Shown here one piece after another: positions 1 through 5,866 of a stretch of DNA of 5,866 bases. How positions within the stretch are numbered: position 1 is the stretch's first letter; the number at the start of each line of letters is the position of its first letter. The notes below the pieces were generated by a model. That model saw only the letters and a list, made by a program, of their open reading frames with translations, did no database searches and had not been told where the DNA came from. This DNA is from an uncultured Oxalobacteraceae bacterium (GTDB lineage: Bacteria; Pseudomonadota; Gammaproteobacteria; Burkholderiales; Burkholderiaceae), in the NCBI GenBank assembly GCA_946479255.1, contig CAMLFK010000298.1, positions 1 to 5,866 of the forward strand. The letters are read 5' to 3'. The position numbers were made by a program, and so were the translations under genes.

Positions 1-176
1 AGGGTCATCACCCCGGCCAGCGGCAGGGCGATGTCCATCACGCCCATCTTGGCGGACTCGAAAGTGCCGTCGATGATTTTCTTGAAGATCTCGTTATCGC
101 CCAGGAACAGCCACTGCAGCAGCGCCGCGATGAAACCCACGATGAAGAAACCGGACCAGATGTAATTCAGTGCCAT
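1..176 (-). CDS. SpmA-like nucleoside recognition (Gate) domain membrane protein, N-terminal part only
   Basis: Reading leftward from the ATG at 176-174, an open frame of 58 codons runs off the left edge without a stop, so the 3' end of the gene is missing. The peptide begins MALNYIWSGFFIVGFIAALL and continues through LQWLFLGDNEIFKKIIDG, then a stretch ending in LPLAGVMTL. One hydrophobic helix spans about residues 3-26, and a second membrane segment seems to start near residue 50. This pattern resembles the start of the spore-maturation-protein A / nucleoside-recognition (Gate domain) family, which also occurs in non-sporulating Gram-negatives, often as a SpmA-SpmB fusion of roughly 400 aa. 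Its substrate is not firmly known; membrane transport or gating is the usual assumption. No good Shine-Dalgarno precedes the ATG. The gene is divergent from the solute-binding protein gene and probably unrelated to it. The family call rests on a short fragment. Confidence 0.72.
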   Translation of the reverse strand, partial: MALNYIWSGFFIVGFIAALLQWLFLGDNEIFKKIIDGTFESAKMGVMDIALPLAGVMT

Positions 177-311
177 AGTCGAAATGCCGATGAATGTGTG
201 CGCAGTGGTGCAGGCAGAGTATAGGACGGCTTGCCCATAAGGACGAGAGATTACCCTGTTTTTGTTGCTTGGCGCGCTACATCGGACATCGGGCTGGCCT
301 ATCATGGCGGC
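177..311. promoter_or_regulatory. Divergent intergenic region with candidate promoters
   Basis: This 135-bp gap separates two divergent genes and must carry promoters for both unless transcription starts outside it. For the leftward gene, TATACT (complement of 218-223) matches the sigma-70 -10 consensus at five of six positions and lies about 40 bases upstream of the start. No convincing -35 sits 16-18 bp further out. For the rightward gene, TATCAT at 300-305 is a -10-like hexamer ending 6 bases before the ATG at 312, again without a clear -35. Neither promoter is proven, and no operator palindrome stands out. Confidence 0.3.
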
Positions 312-2018
312 ATGACAAGACTCCGCACCTTCGCTGCAGTCCTGCTGCTGACCGCCCAGTGCCTCGCGCTGGCGGCGCCGCCCAAGGTGCTGCGCACCTA
401 TCTGACGACCAGCGAAACCGGGCTGGACCCGGCGGTCGCGTCCGATATTGCCTCCCTCAGCCTGCTGGAAAACCTGTTCGATCCGCTGCTGCGCTACGAC
501 TACCTGGCCCGCCCGGTCAAGCTGCGCGCCAACACCACCAGCGCCATGCCGGAGGTCGACGCGGCAGGGCTGACTTACACCTTCCGCATCCGCCCTGGTA
601 TTTACTTCACGCCGGATGCGGCCTTCAAGGGCGAGCGCCGCGAGCTGACCGCGGCCGATTATGTGTACAGCTTCAAGCGCCTGTACGACCCGGCATTGCG
701 CTCGCCCTGGCTGTCGCTGTTCGAGGGGAAGATCGCCGGCGACGGCGTACTCAAGGCGGCCTTCAGCTACGACAGCGACATCGAAGGCTTGCGCGCGACC
801 GACCGCTACACCCTGCGTATCCGGCTGAGTAGCCCCGACCGTAACTTCCTGCTGTACCTGGCCACGCCGGCAAGTAGCGTGGTGGCGCGCGAGGTAATCG
901 AGGCCTACCCGGGCCAGGCCGGCAATCATCCGGTCGGCACCGGGCCATTCCGGGTCGGCAGCTGGAAGCGCAGCGATACCATCGTCCTGCTGGCCAAGCG
1001 CGAATCCGGCCAGGTCCCGCCCAAGCTGGATCGGGTCGAAGTGCGCATCGCCGAGGAATTCCAGGGCCGCATGCTGGGCTTCCTGAATGGCGAGTACGAC
1101 TATCTGGAACAGGTGCCGGAATCGCTGACCGGGATGGTGATCGCGGGCGGACGCTTGAAGTCCGAACTGGCGGCGCGCGGCATTGTGCTGTCGCGCTTTC
1201 CGGTGCTGCAGACCTACTACATGTGGATGAATATGCAGGACCCGCTGCTGGGCGGCTACGGCAAGGACAAGGTGGCCCTGCGGCGGGCCATCGCGCTCAG
1301 CTACGACAGCGGCGAGGATGTGGCCTTGCTCAAGAAGGGCTTTGCACTGCACGCGGAGTCGCCGCTGCCGCCGAATGTGCTGGGTTACGACCCTGCCTAC
1401 CGCAGCCCGGTGCGCTATAACAAGGCGCTTGCCAATGCGCTGCTGGACCGCTACGGCTACCGGCGCGCGGGACCGGACAAGATGCGCCGCCTGCCGGGCG
1501 GCCAGCCGCTCACGCTGACCATGCACAGCGAGGCGACCGTCAGCGGCCGGCTGCGCGATGAGTTCTGGCGCAAGAACCTCAATGCGATCGGCCTGCGGGT
1601 CGTATTCAGGAGCGACAAGAAGACCGAGATCATCAAGGCTTCAAGGCTCGGCAAGGTGCAGATGTTCGAGAGTAACTGGATCGCGGATATTCCGGATGCG
1701 GAGAATTTTTACCAGCTGCTGTATGGGCCCAACAGCGGACGGGCGAATTATTCGCGCTTTGACCTGCCTGCGTATAACCAGCGCTTCGAGCAGGCCAGGT
1801 CAAGCGCGGACCCCGCCGTGCGCCAGCGTCTTTACACGGAGATGAACGACCTGCTGCACGCGTATAACCCGTGGGTGCCGCTGACCCATCCGATTTCGGC
1901 GGACCTGCGGCATCCGTGGGTACTCAACTACACGCGCCACCCGGTCGAGCTGACCACCTGGCGCTATCTGGATATCGATGTCGATGCGCAGCGTGCAGCG
2001 CAACAGCGGGCACCCTGA
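312..2018 (+). CDS. Exported family 5 (peptide-type) ABC transporter solute-binding protein
   Basis: A 568-aa protein of the SBP_bac_5 family (OppA/DppA type), which captures peptides or related ligands in the periplasm and hands them to an ABC permease. Residues 1-21 form a signal peptide: TRLR, a hydrophobic core, and an ALA-like site before APPKVL. Cys17 is not in a proper lipobox, so a soluble periplasmic protein is more likely than a lipoprotein. Family landmarks are the N-terminal lobe with ENLFDPLLRYD (53-63), LTYTFRIRPGIYF (87-99), LTAADYVYSFKRL (112-124), HPVGTGPFRV (206-215), and the C-lobe NWIADIPDAENFYQLL (455-470). Length is normal for the family. The frame is open upstream to a TTG at 231, but the ATG at 312 starts the signal peptide directly, so I chose it. 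No clear Shine-Dalgarno precedes it. No permease or ATPase gene is adjacent; a TonB-dependent receptor follows. Ligand unknown: peptide, heme or an opine-like compound are all possible for this family. Confidence 0.9.
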   Translation: MTRLRTFAAVLLLTAQCLALAAPPKVLRTYLTTSETGLDPAVASDIASLSLLENLFDPLLRYDYLARPVKLRANTTSAMPEVDAAGLTYTFRIRPGIYFTPDAAFKGERRELTAADYVYSFKRLYDPALRSPWLSLFEGKIAGDGVLKAAFSYDSDIEGLRATDRYTLRIRLSSPDRNFLLYLATPASSVVAREVIEAYPGQAGNHPVGTGPFRVGSWKRSDTIVLLAKRESGQVPPKLDRVEVRIAEEFQGRMLGFLNGEYDYLEQVPESLTGMVIAGGRLKSELAARGIVLSRFPVLQTYYMWMNMQDPLLGGYGKDKVALRRAIALSYDSGEDVALLKKGFALHAESPLPPNVLGYDPAYRSPVRYNKALANALLDRYGYRRAGPDKMRRLPGGQPLTLTMHSEATVSGRLRDEFWRKNLNAIGLRVVFRSDKKTEIIKASRLGKVQMFESNWIADIPDAENFYQLLYGPNSGRANYSRFDLPAYNQRFEQARSSADPAVRQRLYTEMNDLLHAYNPWVPLTHPISADLRHPWVLNYTRHPVELTTWRYLDIDVDAQRAAQQRAP

Positions 2019-2064
2019 GTTTTCTTCCTCACTGTGGCGAAATTACCAACGATTCGGCGTCTGC

Positions 2065-2096
2065 CGCGCGTTTCCGGCCCGGTGCAAACGTGCGCG
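2065..2096 (+). terminator. Imperfect GC hairpin after the solute-binding protein gene (weak terminator candidate)
   Basis: About 46 bases after the stop, CGCGCGTTT (2065-2073) can pair with AAACG (2086-2090) and, after a two-base bulge, CGCG (2093-2096). The loop is about 12 bases. No run of T follows, so an intrinsic terminator is not well supported. The structure may only partly block read-through or may be chance in GC-rich DNA. Confidence 0.2.
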
Positions 2097-2112
2097 CCCA
2101 TGATTCACGCGG

Positions 2113-2160
2113 AAATGTCGTAACGTTAAGAGTAATGAATAAGCACCAATATTCGACCCA
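2113..2160 (+). promoter_or_regulatory. AT-rich putative promoter region of the TonB-dependent receptor gene
   Basis: By hand count this 48-bp stretch is about 35% GC, strikingly lower than the GC-rich DNA around it, and it lies directly upstream of the receptor's ribosome binding site. It contains the perfect 8-bp palindrome TAACGTTA (2121-2128) and the AT-rich run AGTAATGAATAA (2131-2142). No sigma-70 -35/-10 pair with normal spacing is convincing: TTCACG (2104-2109) with TAAGAG (2127-2132) has 17-bp spacing but poor matches. A promoter here is inferred from composition and position. Confidence 0.4.
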
Positions 2161-2165
2161 AGGAG
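2160..2165 (+). promoter_or_regulatory. Ribosome binding site AAGGAG of the receptor gene
   Basis: AAGGAG lies 7 bases before the GTG at 2173, an ideal Shine-Dalgarno with ideal spacing. It decides the non-ATG start, because no ATG in this frame lies between it and the signal peptide. Confidence 0.85.
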
Positions 2166-2172
2166 AATACTT

Positions 2173-4998
2173 GTGAGATTGAAGAAACTGGCTTACCTGA
2201 TTGCCCTGATCGGCGCCGCCGCGCCCGTCGCCGCGCAGGAAGCGGCGCCCATGGCGCGCGTGGAGATCACCGGCAGCAGCATCAAGCGCATCGCCAGGGA
2301 GGGCGCGCTGCCGATCGAGACGATCACACGCAAGCAGATGCAGGAGCAAGGCATCGTCACCGCCGAACAGCTGATCGCCACGCTCAACGTCAATGGCAAC
2401 GGCTCCGACAACCTGGCCAGCAATGCCGACGTCACATCCGGCGCGCAGCGCGGCAACAACGGCGCTTCGTCCGCCAACCTGCGCGGCCAGGGCGCCGACA
2501 GCACGCTGATCCTGCTGAACGGCCGGCGCGTGGCCACCCATGGCATGAAGGGCTCGGCGGTCGACCTGAACTCGATTCCCTTCGCCGCCGTCGAACGGGT
2601 CGACGTGCTCAAGGACGGCGCCTCGGCCATTTACGGCACCGACGCCATCGGCGGGGTGATCAACTTCATCCTGCGCAAGGACTATCACGGCCTGGAAGCA
2701 CAAGCCTTCACCGACGTGACCGAGGCCGGCGGCGGCGCCATTCACCGCGCCTCCGTCACCGGCGGTTTCGGTGACCTGGACAAGGACGGCTTCAATATTC
2801 TGTTCTCCGCCGCGCGCAGCGAAAACAAGGTGCTGCGCGGCGACCAGCGCGATTTCGTCAATACCTTCCAGCCCGGCCGTGGCGTCTCGGTCGATACGCG
2901 CGGCACGCCCTACGGCACGGTGTTCGCCACCACCTTGGGCCCGACCATCCTGTCGCGCACCGGCACCGGCCCGCGCCTGCCCGGCGGCACGGTCGCCTTC
3001 AACGGCATCAACCCGCTCGACCTGCCGGGCGGCGCCGGCTGCGCCTCGGTGCCGGGCATGGACGTCTACGATGAGAAGCTATGGGACTCCCCTTCAGCTG
3101 CATACAGCTGCGCGTGGGACACCGGCAAGGCCGCCATCTTGCAGCAGCCGGTAGAGAACACCAACTTCGTGGCGCGCGCCACCTTTGGCAGCGGAGCGCA
3201 CCAGTTCTTTGCCGAGGCGGTCGGCTCGCAGGTGGACGTGGCCAAGCGCTTTTCCGCCATCCAGGTCCAGCCGAGCGCCACCAACATGACGGCGGCCGGC
3301 TTTTACCCCAGCACCGGGCCGGCCTACGACAGCGTCTTTAACAGCATCGCCGCGGTTTTCCCCAGCATCGAAGCGAACCGTGGCCTGCCGATCGCCTATC
3401 GCTGGCGCTGCCTGGAATGCGGCGACCGCGAGATCGCCACCAGCACCGAAGCGGCGCGCCTGCTGGTCGGGGCCGATGGTCCGCTGGGAGCGAAGTGGAA
3501 CTACCGGGTCGGCCTGTCGCAGGCCTACAGCGAATCGAAGTCGAAGCTGGGCACCGGTTATGTGTACACGGCGGCGCTCAACCAGGTGCTGGGCAGCGGC
3601 GTGGTCAACCCCTTCCTCAAACCTGGCGAGCAGCAAAGCCAGGCCGCGCTCGATGCGCTGAAATCGGTCTCCGCCCAGGGCGTCATGCTCTACGGCGGCA
3701 AGACTACGCTGACCCAGTTCGACGCGTCGGTATCGGGCGAGCTGTACACCCTGCCGGCCGGCCCGGTCATGCTGGCGGTGGGCACCGACCTGCGGCGCGA
3801 ACAGTATCGCTTCAATGGCGATGCGCGCGAGGCCTCGGACCGGCCGCTGATTCTCGGCGCGGCCTTCGACGACAACAATGCGCTGCGGCCGGTCAGCCGC
3901 ACCGTCAAAGCGATCTACGCCGAGCTGCTGGTGCCGATTACCAAGTCGATGGAGCTGACCGTGGCTGGCCGGCGCGACGACTACACCGGCTTTGGCAGCA
4001 CCTTCAACCCGAAGGTGACGCTGCGCTACCAGCCGGCCCTGCAATGGCTGCTGCGCGCTTCGTATAACACCGGCTTTCGCGCGCCCTCGTTCAACCAGCT
4101 GTTCAACGGCGTGACCGAATCCGAGTACTTCGGGCGCGACCTGGCCGATCCGGCCAAGTGCCCGACCCTGCGGGTCGACAGCACCAAGCCGGGCTGCGAA
4201 GTGGTCAACCCGGTCATCGTCACCGGCGGCAAAATGAACCTTGGCCCGGAGACCTCCAAGCAGGCCAGCATCGGCATGGTGTTCGAGCCGAACGCGCGCT
4301 TCTCGGCCAATATCGACGTGTGGGAAGTACGCAAGGAAGACACCATCGATTCGGTCAACCTGAATACGCTGGTGAATAACTACGCGCTGTTCGTGAACAA
4401 CTTCAACCGCGACGCGGCCGGCAAGCTGGTGACGATCGACCAGCGCTGGGTCAATGCGGGCGAGCGCCAGACGCGCGGCGTGGAAGTTGGTGCGCGCACC
4501 AACGGCAAGCTGTGGGATGGGGCGTGGACGGCCGGCGTGGATGGTTCTTACCTGCTCAAGAAGCGCTCGCGGCCACTGCCGACCGCCGAATTCGGTCCGA
4601 GCGAGGTGGGGCAGTTCGTGTTTACCGGTGATCTTGGCCTCAAGTGGAAGCACACCGCCTACCTGGCTTACCGCCAGGGGAACTGGAGCGGCCTGCTGCA
4701 GAATATCTACCGCCATGGCTACAAGGACCAGGTGCTGCCCGGTGTGGCGAGCGGGCGCATCACGCCCGCCAATTGGGACCCGACGGTCGATCCCTATTCG
4801 ATCTTCCACGCCAGCGTGACCTATGGCGGCATCCGCAACCTGACGCTCACGGCAGGCATCAAGAACCTGTTCGACAAGGACCCGCCGTTCGCCATCACCT
4901 ACGACGGCACCACCGGCGCCGGCAGTTCGTGGGAGCCGCGCGTGGCCGACCCGCGCGGGCGTTCGTATACACTCATGGCCAACTACAAATTCCTGTAG
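2173..4998 (+). CDS. TonB-dependent outer-membrane receptor
   Basis: A 941-aa outer-membrane receptor that imports a ligand using TonB-ExbBD energy. The GTG start is fixed by AAGGAG upstream. Residues 1-22 are a signal peptide ending AAAPVAAQ. VEITGS (30-35) is the likely TonB box. The plug domain follows (about 45-170), with IETITRKQMQEQG, NLRGQGADSTLILLNGRRV (102-120), and VERVDVLKDGASAIYGTDAIG (from 140) then GVINFILRK. The rest is a 22-strand-type barrel, with typical motifs NTGFRAPSFNQLF (632-644), LGPETSKQASIG (690-701), RGVEVGAR (768-775) and AGIKNLFDKDPP (894-905). Three cysteine pairs lie in predicted loops: 290/313, 413/416 and 663/675. The chain ends in YKFL, one residue past the usual terminal aromatic. 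The sequence resembles the large receptor family common in Xanthomonas, Caulobacter and Massilia relatives, associated with peptides or sugars rather than a known siderophore. The neighbouring peptide-type binding protein makes a peptide-like ligand plausible. Substrate unknown. Confidence 0.95.
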   Translation: MRLKKLAYLIALIGAAAPVAAQEAAPMARVEITGSSIKRIAREGALPIETITRKQMQEQGIVTAEQLIATLNVNGNGSDNLASNADVTSGAQRGNNGASSANLRGQGADSTLILLNGRRVATHGMKGSAVDLNSIPFAAVERVDVLKDGASAIYGTDAIGGVINFILRKDYHGLEAQAFTDVTEAGGGAIHRASVTGGFGDLDKDGFNILFSAARSENKVLRGDQRDFVNTFQPGRGVSVDTRGTPYGTVFATTLGPTILSRTGTGPRLPGGTVAFNGINPLDLPGGAGCASVPGMDVYDEKLWDSPSAAYSCAWDTGKAAILQQPVENTNFVARATFGSGAHQFFAEAVGSQVDVAKRFSAIQVQPSATNMTAAGFYPSTGPAYDSVFNSIAAVFPSIEANRGLPIAYRWRCLECGDREIATSTEAARLLVGADGPLGAKWNYRVGLSQAYSESKSKLGTGYVYTAALNQVLGSGVVNPFLKPGEQQSQAALDALKSVSAQGVMLYGGKTTLTQFDASVSGELYTLPAGPVMLAVGTDLRREQYRFNGDAREASDRPLILGAAFDDNNALRPVSRTVKAIYAELLVPITKSMELTVAGRRDDYTGFGSTFNPKVTLRYQPALQWLLRASYNTGFRAPSFNQLFNGVTESEYFGRDLADPAKCPTLRVDSTKPGCEVVNPVIVTGGKMNLGPETSKQASIGMVFEPNARFSANIDVWEVRKEDTIDSVNLNTLVNNYALFVNNFNRDAAGKLVTIDQRWVNAGERQTRGVEVGARTNGKLWDGAWTAGVDGSYLLKKRSRPLPTAEFGPSEVGQFVFTGDLGLKWKHTAYLAYRQGNWSGLLQNIYRHGYKDQVLPGVASGRITPANWDPTVDPYSIFHASVTYGGIRNLTLTAGIKNLFDKDPPFAITYDGTTGAGSSWEPRVADPRGRSYTLMANYKFL

Positions 4999-5017
4999 CG
5001 CCACCCGTGAGGCTGCC

Positions 5018-5416
5018 ATGAAGCGTTCGATACGCCGCTTGATTCTTCCGCTGTTATTGGTGAGCGCCGGAGCGCTCGCAGCCGATCCCTTGCCTAAGCC
5101 GAAGGCCCAGCAGTTCGTGTATGTGCTGCGCGTGGTGCCCGCGCTTCATGACCAGAGCAACTGGACCGACAAGCATCGCGCCAGCGTCAGCGCGCATTTC
5201 GCGCGGCTCAAGAAGGCGACCGAGAGTGGCCAGGTGATCCTGGCCGGCCGCACCACCGAGAATCTCGACAAAACCTTTGGTTTGGTGATCTTCGAGGCCG
5301 AGAACCTGGAAGCGGCCACGGTGTTCATGGGTTCCGATCCAGCGGTGATGGCGGGGGTGATGACGGCTACCGTGCATCCGTATGCGGTGGCCTTGCAGAG
5401 GAAATCGCAGAACTAG
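5018..5416 (+). CDS. Exported YciI-like domain protein
   Basis: A 132-aa protein. Residues 1-22 form a clear signal peptide: MKRSIRR, then LILPLLLVSAGALAA with cleavage near AA-DP. The mature part, about 33-125, resembles the YciI-related (YCII) domain, a small ferredoxin-like fold. It shows FVYVLRVVP as first strand, HRASVSAHFARLKKATESGQVILAGRT (from His53) as helix and strand, FGLVIFEAENLEAATVFM, then the family-type SDPAVMAGVMTATVHPYAV (106-124). In this family, conserved His and Asp residues line a pocket suspected to be catalytic; candidates here are His53 or His60 and Asp107. Most YciI proteins are cytoplasmic, so the signal peptide is notable. GAGG (5009-5012) gives a Shine-Dalgarno five bases before the ATG. 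The gene starts 19 bases after the receptor stop, so co-transcription with the receptor is likely. The biochemical role is unknown. Confidence 0.82.
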   Translation: MKRSIRRLILPLLLVSAGALAADPLPKPKAQQFVYVLRVVPALHDQSNWTDKHRASVSAHFARLKKATESGQVILAGRTTENLDKTFGLVIFEAENLEAATVFMGSDPAVMAGVMTATVHPYAVALQRKSQN

Positions 5417-5435
5417 CGCCGACGGCTTAACGGCG
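5417..5435. terminator. Short hairpin between convergent genes (weak terminator candidate)
   Basis: CGCCG (5417-5421) pairs with CGGCG (5431-5435) around a 9-base loop. It sits immediately after the YciI-like stop and overlaps the last codons of the convergent acetyltransferase. Neither side has a strong T-run, so it may be a weak bidirectional terminator or chance. Only 10 bases separate the two stop codons, leaving little room for anything else. Confidence 0.25.
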
Positions 5436-5776
5436 GACCTGGCGGTTCATCAGCGTATAAGCCAGCGATTCGCCATCGATGCGGAACAGGTCCGCGATCT
5501 CTCCGGCCTGCGTGAAACCCGCGCGCAGGTACAGCTGACGCGCCGGCACATTGGTGCTCAACACTTCCAGATCGATCCACTCCAGCTGTCCATCTCCGAG
5601 TGCCCAGGCACACGCAGTCTCAATCAAGCGTTGCCCCAGCTTCTGCTGGCGATAGTCGCGATGCACGCCCATGCCCAGCAGTGCGCGGTGCGCGCTAGCG
5701 CCCTCCGGACGCGCACGCAGGTCGATATGCCCGGCGATCTCGCCTTCCTCGCTCCACGCCAGCCACAAGCGGCGCC
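5427..5776 (-). CDS. GNAT family N-acetyltransferase, N-terminal part lost
   Basis: A leftward gene ending with TAA at 5429-5427. The reliable part, about 115 residues, begins near RRLWLAWSEEGEIAGHIDL and carries the GNAT fold: strand beta-4 with motif A in LLGMGVHRDYRQQKLGQRLI followed by helix ETACAWAL, then IDLEVLSTNVPARQLYLRAGF (motif B, with the usual N-x-x-A-x-x-LY-x-x-x-GF), and a C-terminal LFRIDGESLAYTLMNR. GNAT enzymes transfer an acetyl group from acetyl-CoA to an amine; the substrate cannot be told from this sequence. In the Q/R-x-x-G-x-G/A loop, the position of the first glycine looks like lysine (RQQKLG). Upstream of about 5776 the frame stays open through a G/C-run block to the window edge, but the encoded proline/glycine string is not credible protein. 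The true start and roughly the first 40-50 residues are therefore missing or corrupted. The gene is convergent with the YciI-like gene. Confidence 0.8.
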
Positions 5777-5840
5777 GGGGGGGGGGGCCCCCCGGGCCCC
5801 CCCCCCCCCCCCCGGGGGCGGGCGGGCCCGCGGGGGGGGC
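5777..5840. other. Chaotic poly-G/poly-C block, probable sequencing or assembly artefact
   Basis: The stretch is made almost only of G and C runs: 11 G (5777-5787), 6 C, 3 G, 17 C (5797-5813), 5 G (5814-5818), then mixed G/C runs including 8 G near 5832-5839. It begins abruptly inside a well-behaved acetyltransferase reading frame and lies at the end of the window. The final 26 bases (5841-5866) are also purine-skewed and not recognisable. This pattern fits degraded read-end or contig-end sequence rather than genomic DNA. Confidence 0.7.
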
Positions 5841-5866
5841 CAAGGGAAGCGCGCGGGGGAAAGGGC

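Noticed and set aside
231..311. A 27-codon N-terminal extension of the solute-binding protein from TTG at 231.
   Set aside because: It would bury the signal peptide that starts exactly at the ATG at 312, and the added residues look non-coding.
194..832. A plus-strand open frame in another register over the start of the solute-binding protein gene.
   Set aside because: Arg/Pro/Ala-rich out-of-frame translation of a gene whose correct frame gives clear family motifs.
2131..2150. Possible Fur box in the AT-rich run upstream of the receptor.
   Set aside because: Only part of one half-site resembles the consensus, and there is no matching inverted half.
2029..2745. A 238-codon minus-strand open frame across the receptor's 5' end.
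   Set aside because: Antisense shadow of the plug-domain coding region, with low-complexity Ala/Gly/Val-rich content and no family resemblance.
3095..3111. Short direct repeat CAGCTGC separated by three bases within the receptor gene.
   Set aside because: Too short to mean anything, within coding sequence and without flanking signs of a mobile element.
3094..5019. A 641-codon open frame on the minus strand, antisense to the TonB receptor.
   Set aside because: It is a shadow of the receptor gene in GC-rich DNA, where third-position G/C bias removes stops from the opposite strand. The peptide shows no recognisable domain, signal peptide or family motif, while the sense strand has an unmistakable receptor.
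5777..5818. A phase-variable homopolymer tract in the acetyltransferase gene.
   Set aside because: Phase-variable tracts are normally a single run of one base within otherwise normal coding sequence. Here many G and C runs alternate without order up to the window end, which fits sequencing noise better.

Overview
The window looks like chromosomal DNA from a high-GC Gram-negative bacterium. A TonB-dependent outer-membrane receptor and several Sec-exported proteins show an outer membrane and periplasm. The base composition and the look of the proteins fit a betaproteobacterium of the Oxalobacteraceae (Massilia-like) type. That placement is my impression from family resemblance and was not tested by a search.

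Layout from left to right: (1) the first 58 codons of a leftward gene for a SpmA-like / nucleoside-recognition (Gate) domain membrane protein, cut by the window edge; (2) a 135-bp divergent intergenic region; (3) a rightward gene for an exported family 5 (peptide/OppA-type) ABC transporter solute-binding protein of 568 aa; (4) a 154-bp gap whose last ~50 bp is AT-rich and probably carries the promoter of the next gene; (5) a 941-aa TonB-dependent receptor with a GTG start and a strong Shine-Dalgarno; (6) 19 bp later, a 132-aa YciI-like protein with a signal peptide; (7) a convergent leftward GNAT acetyltransferase whose N-terminal part runs into a chaotic poly-G/poly-C block at the right end, most likely sequencing or assembly noise.

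The three rightward genes all encode exported proteins. The receptor would carry a ligand across the outer membrane with TonB energy, the solute-binding protein could receive a peptide-like ligand in the periplasm, and the YciI-like protein would act in the same compartment. No ABC permease or ATPase gene lies in the window, so the binding protein is an orphan as far as can be seen. The shared pathway is inference from adjacency and predicted location. I see no RNA genes, CRISPR arrays, insertion sequences or phage genes. The most interesting item is the exported YciI-like protein tied to the receptor. I found no clear sign of a wholly new system.
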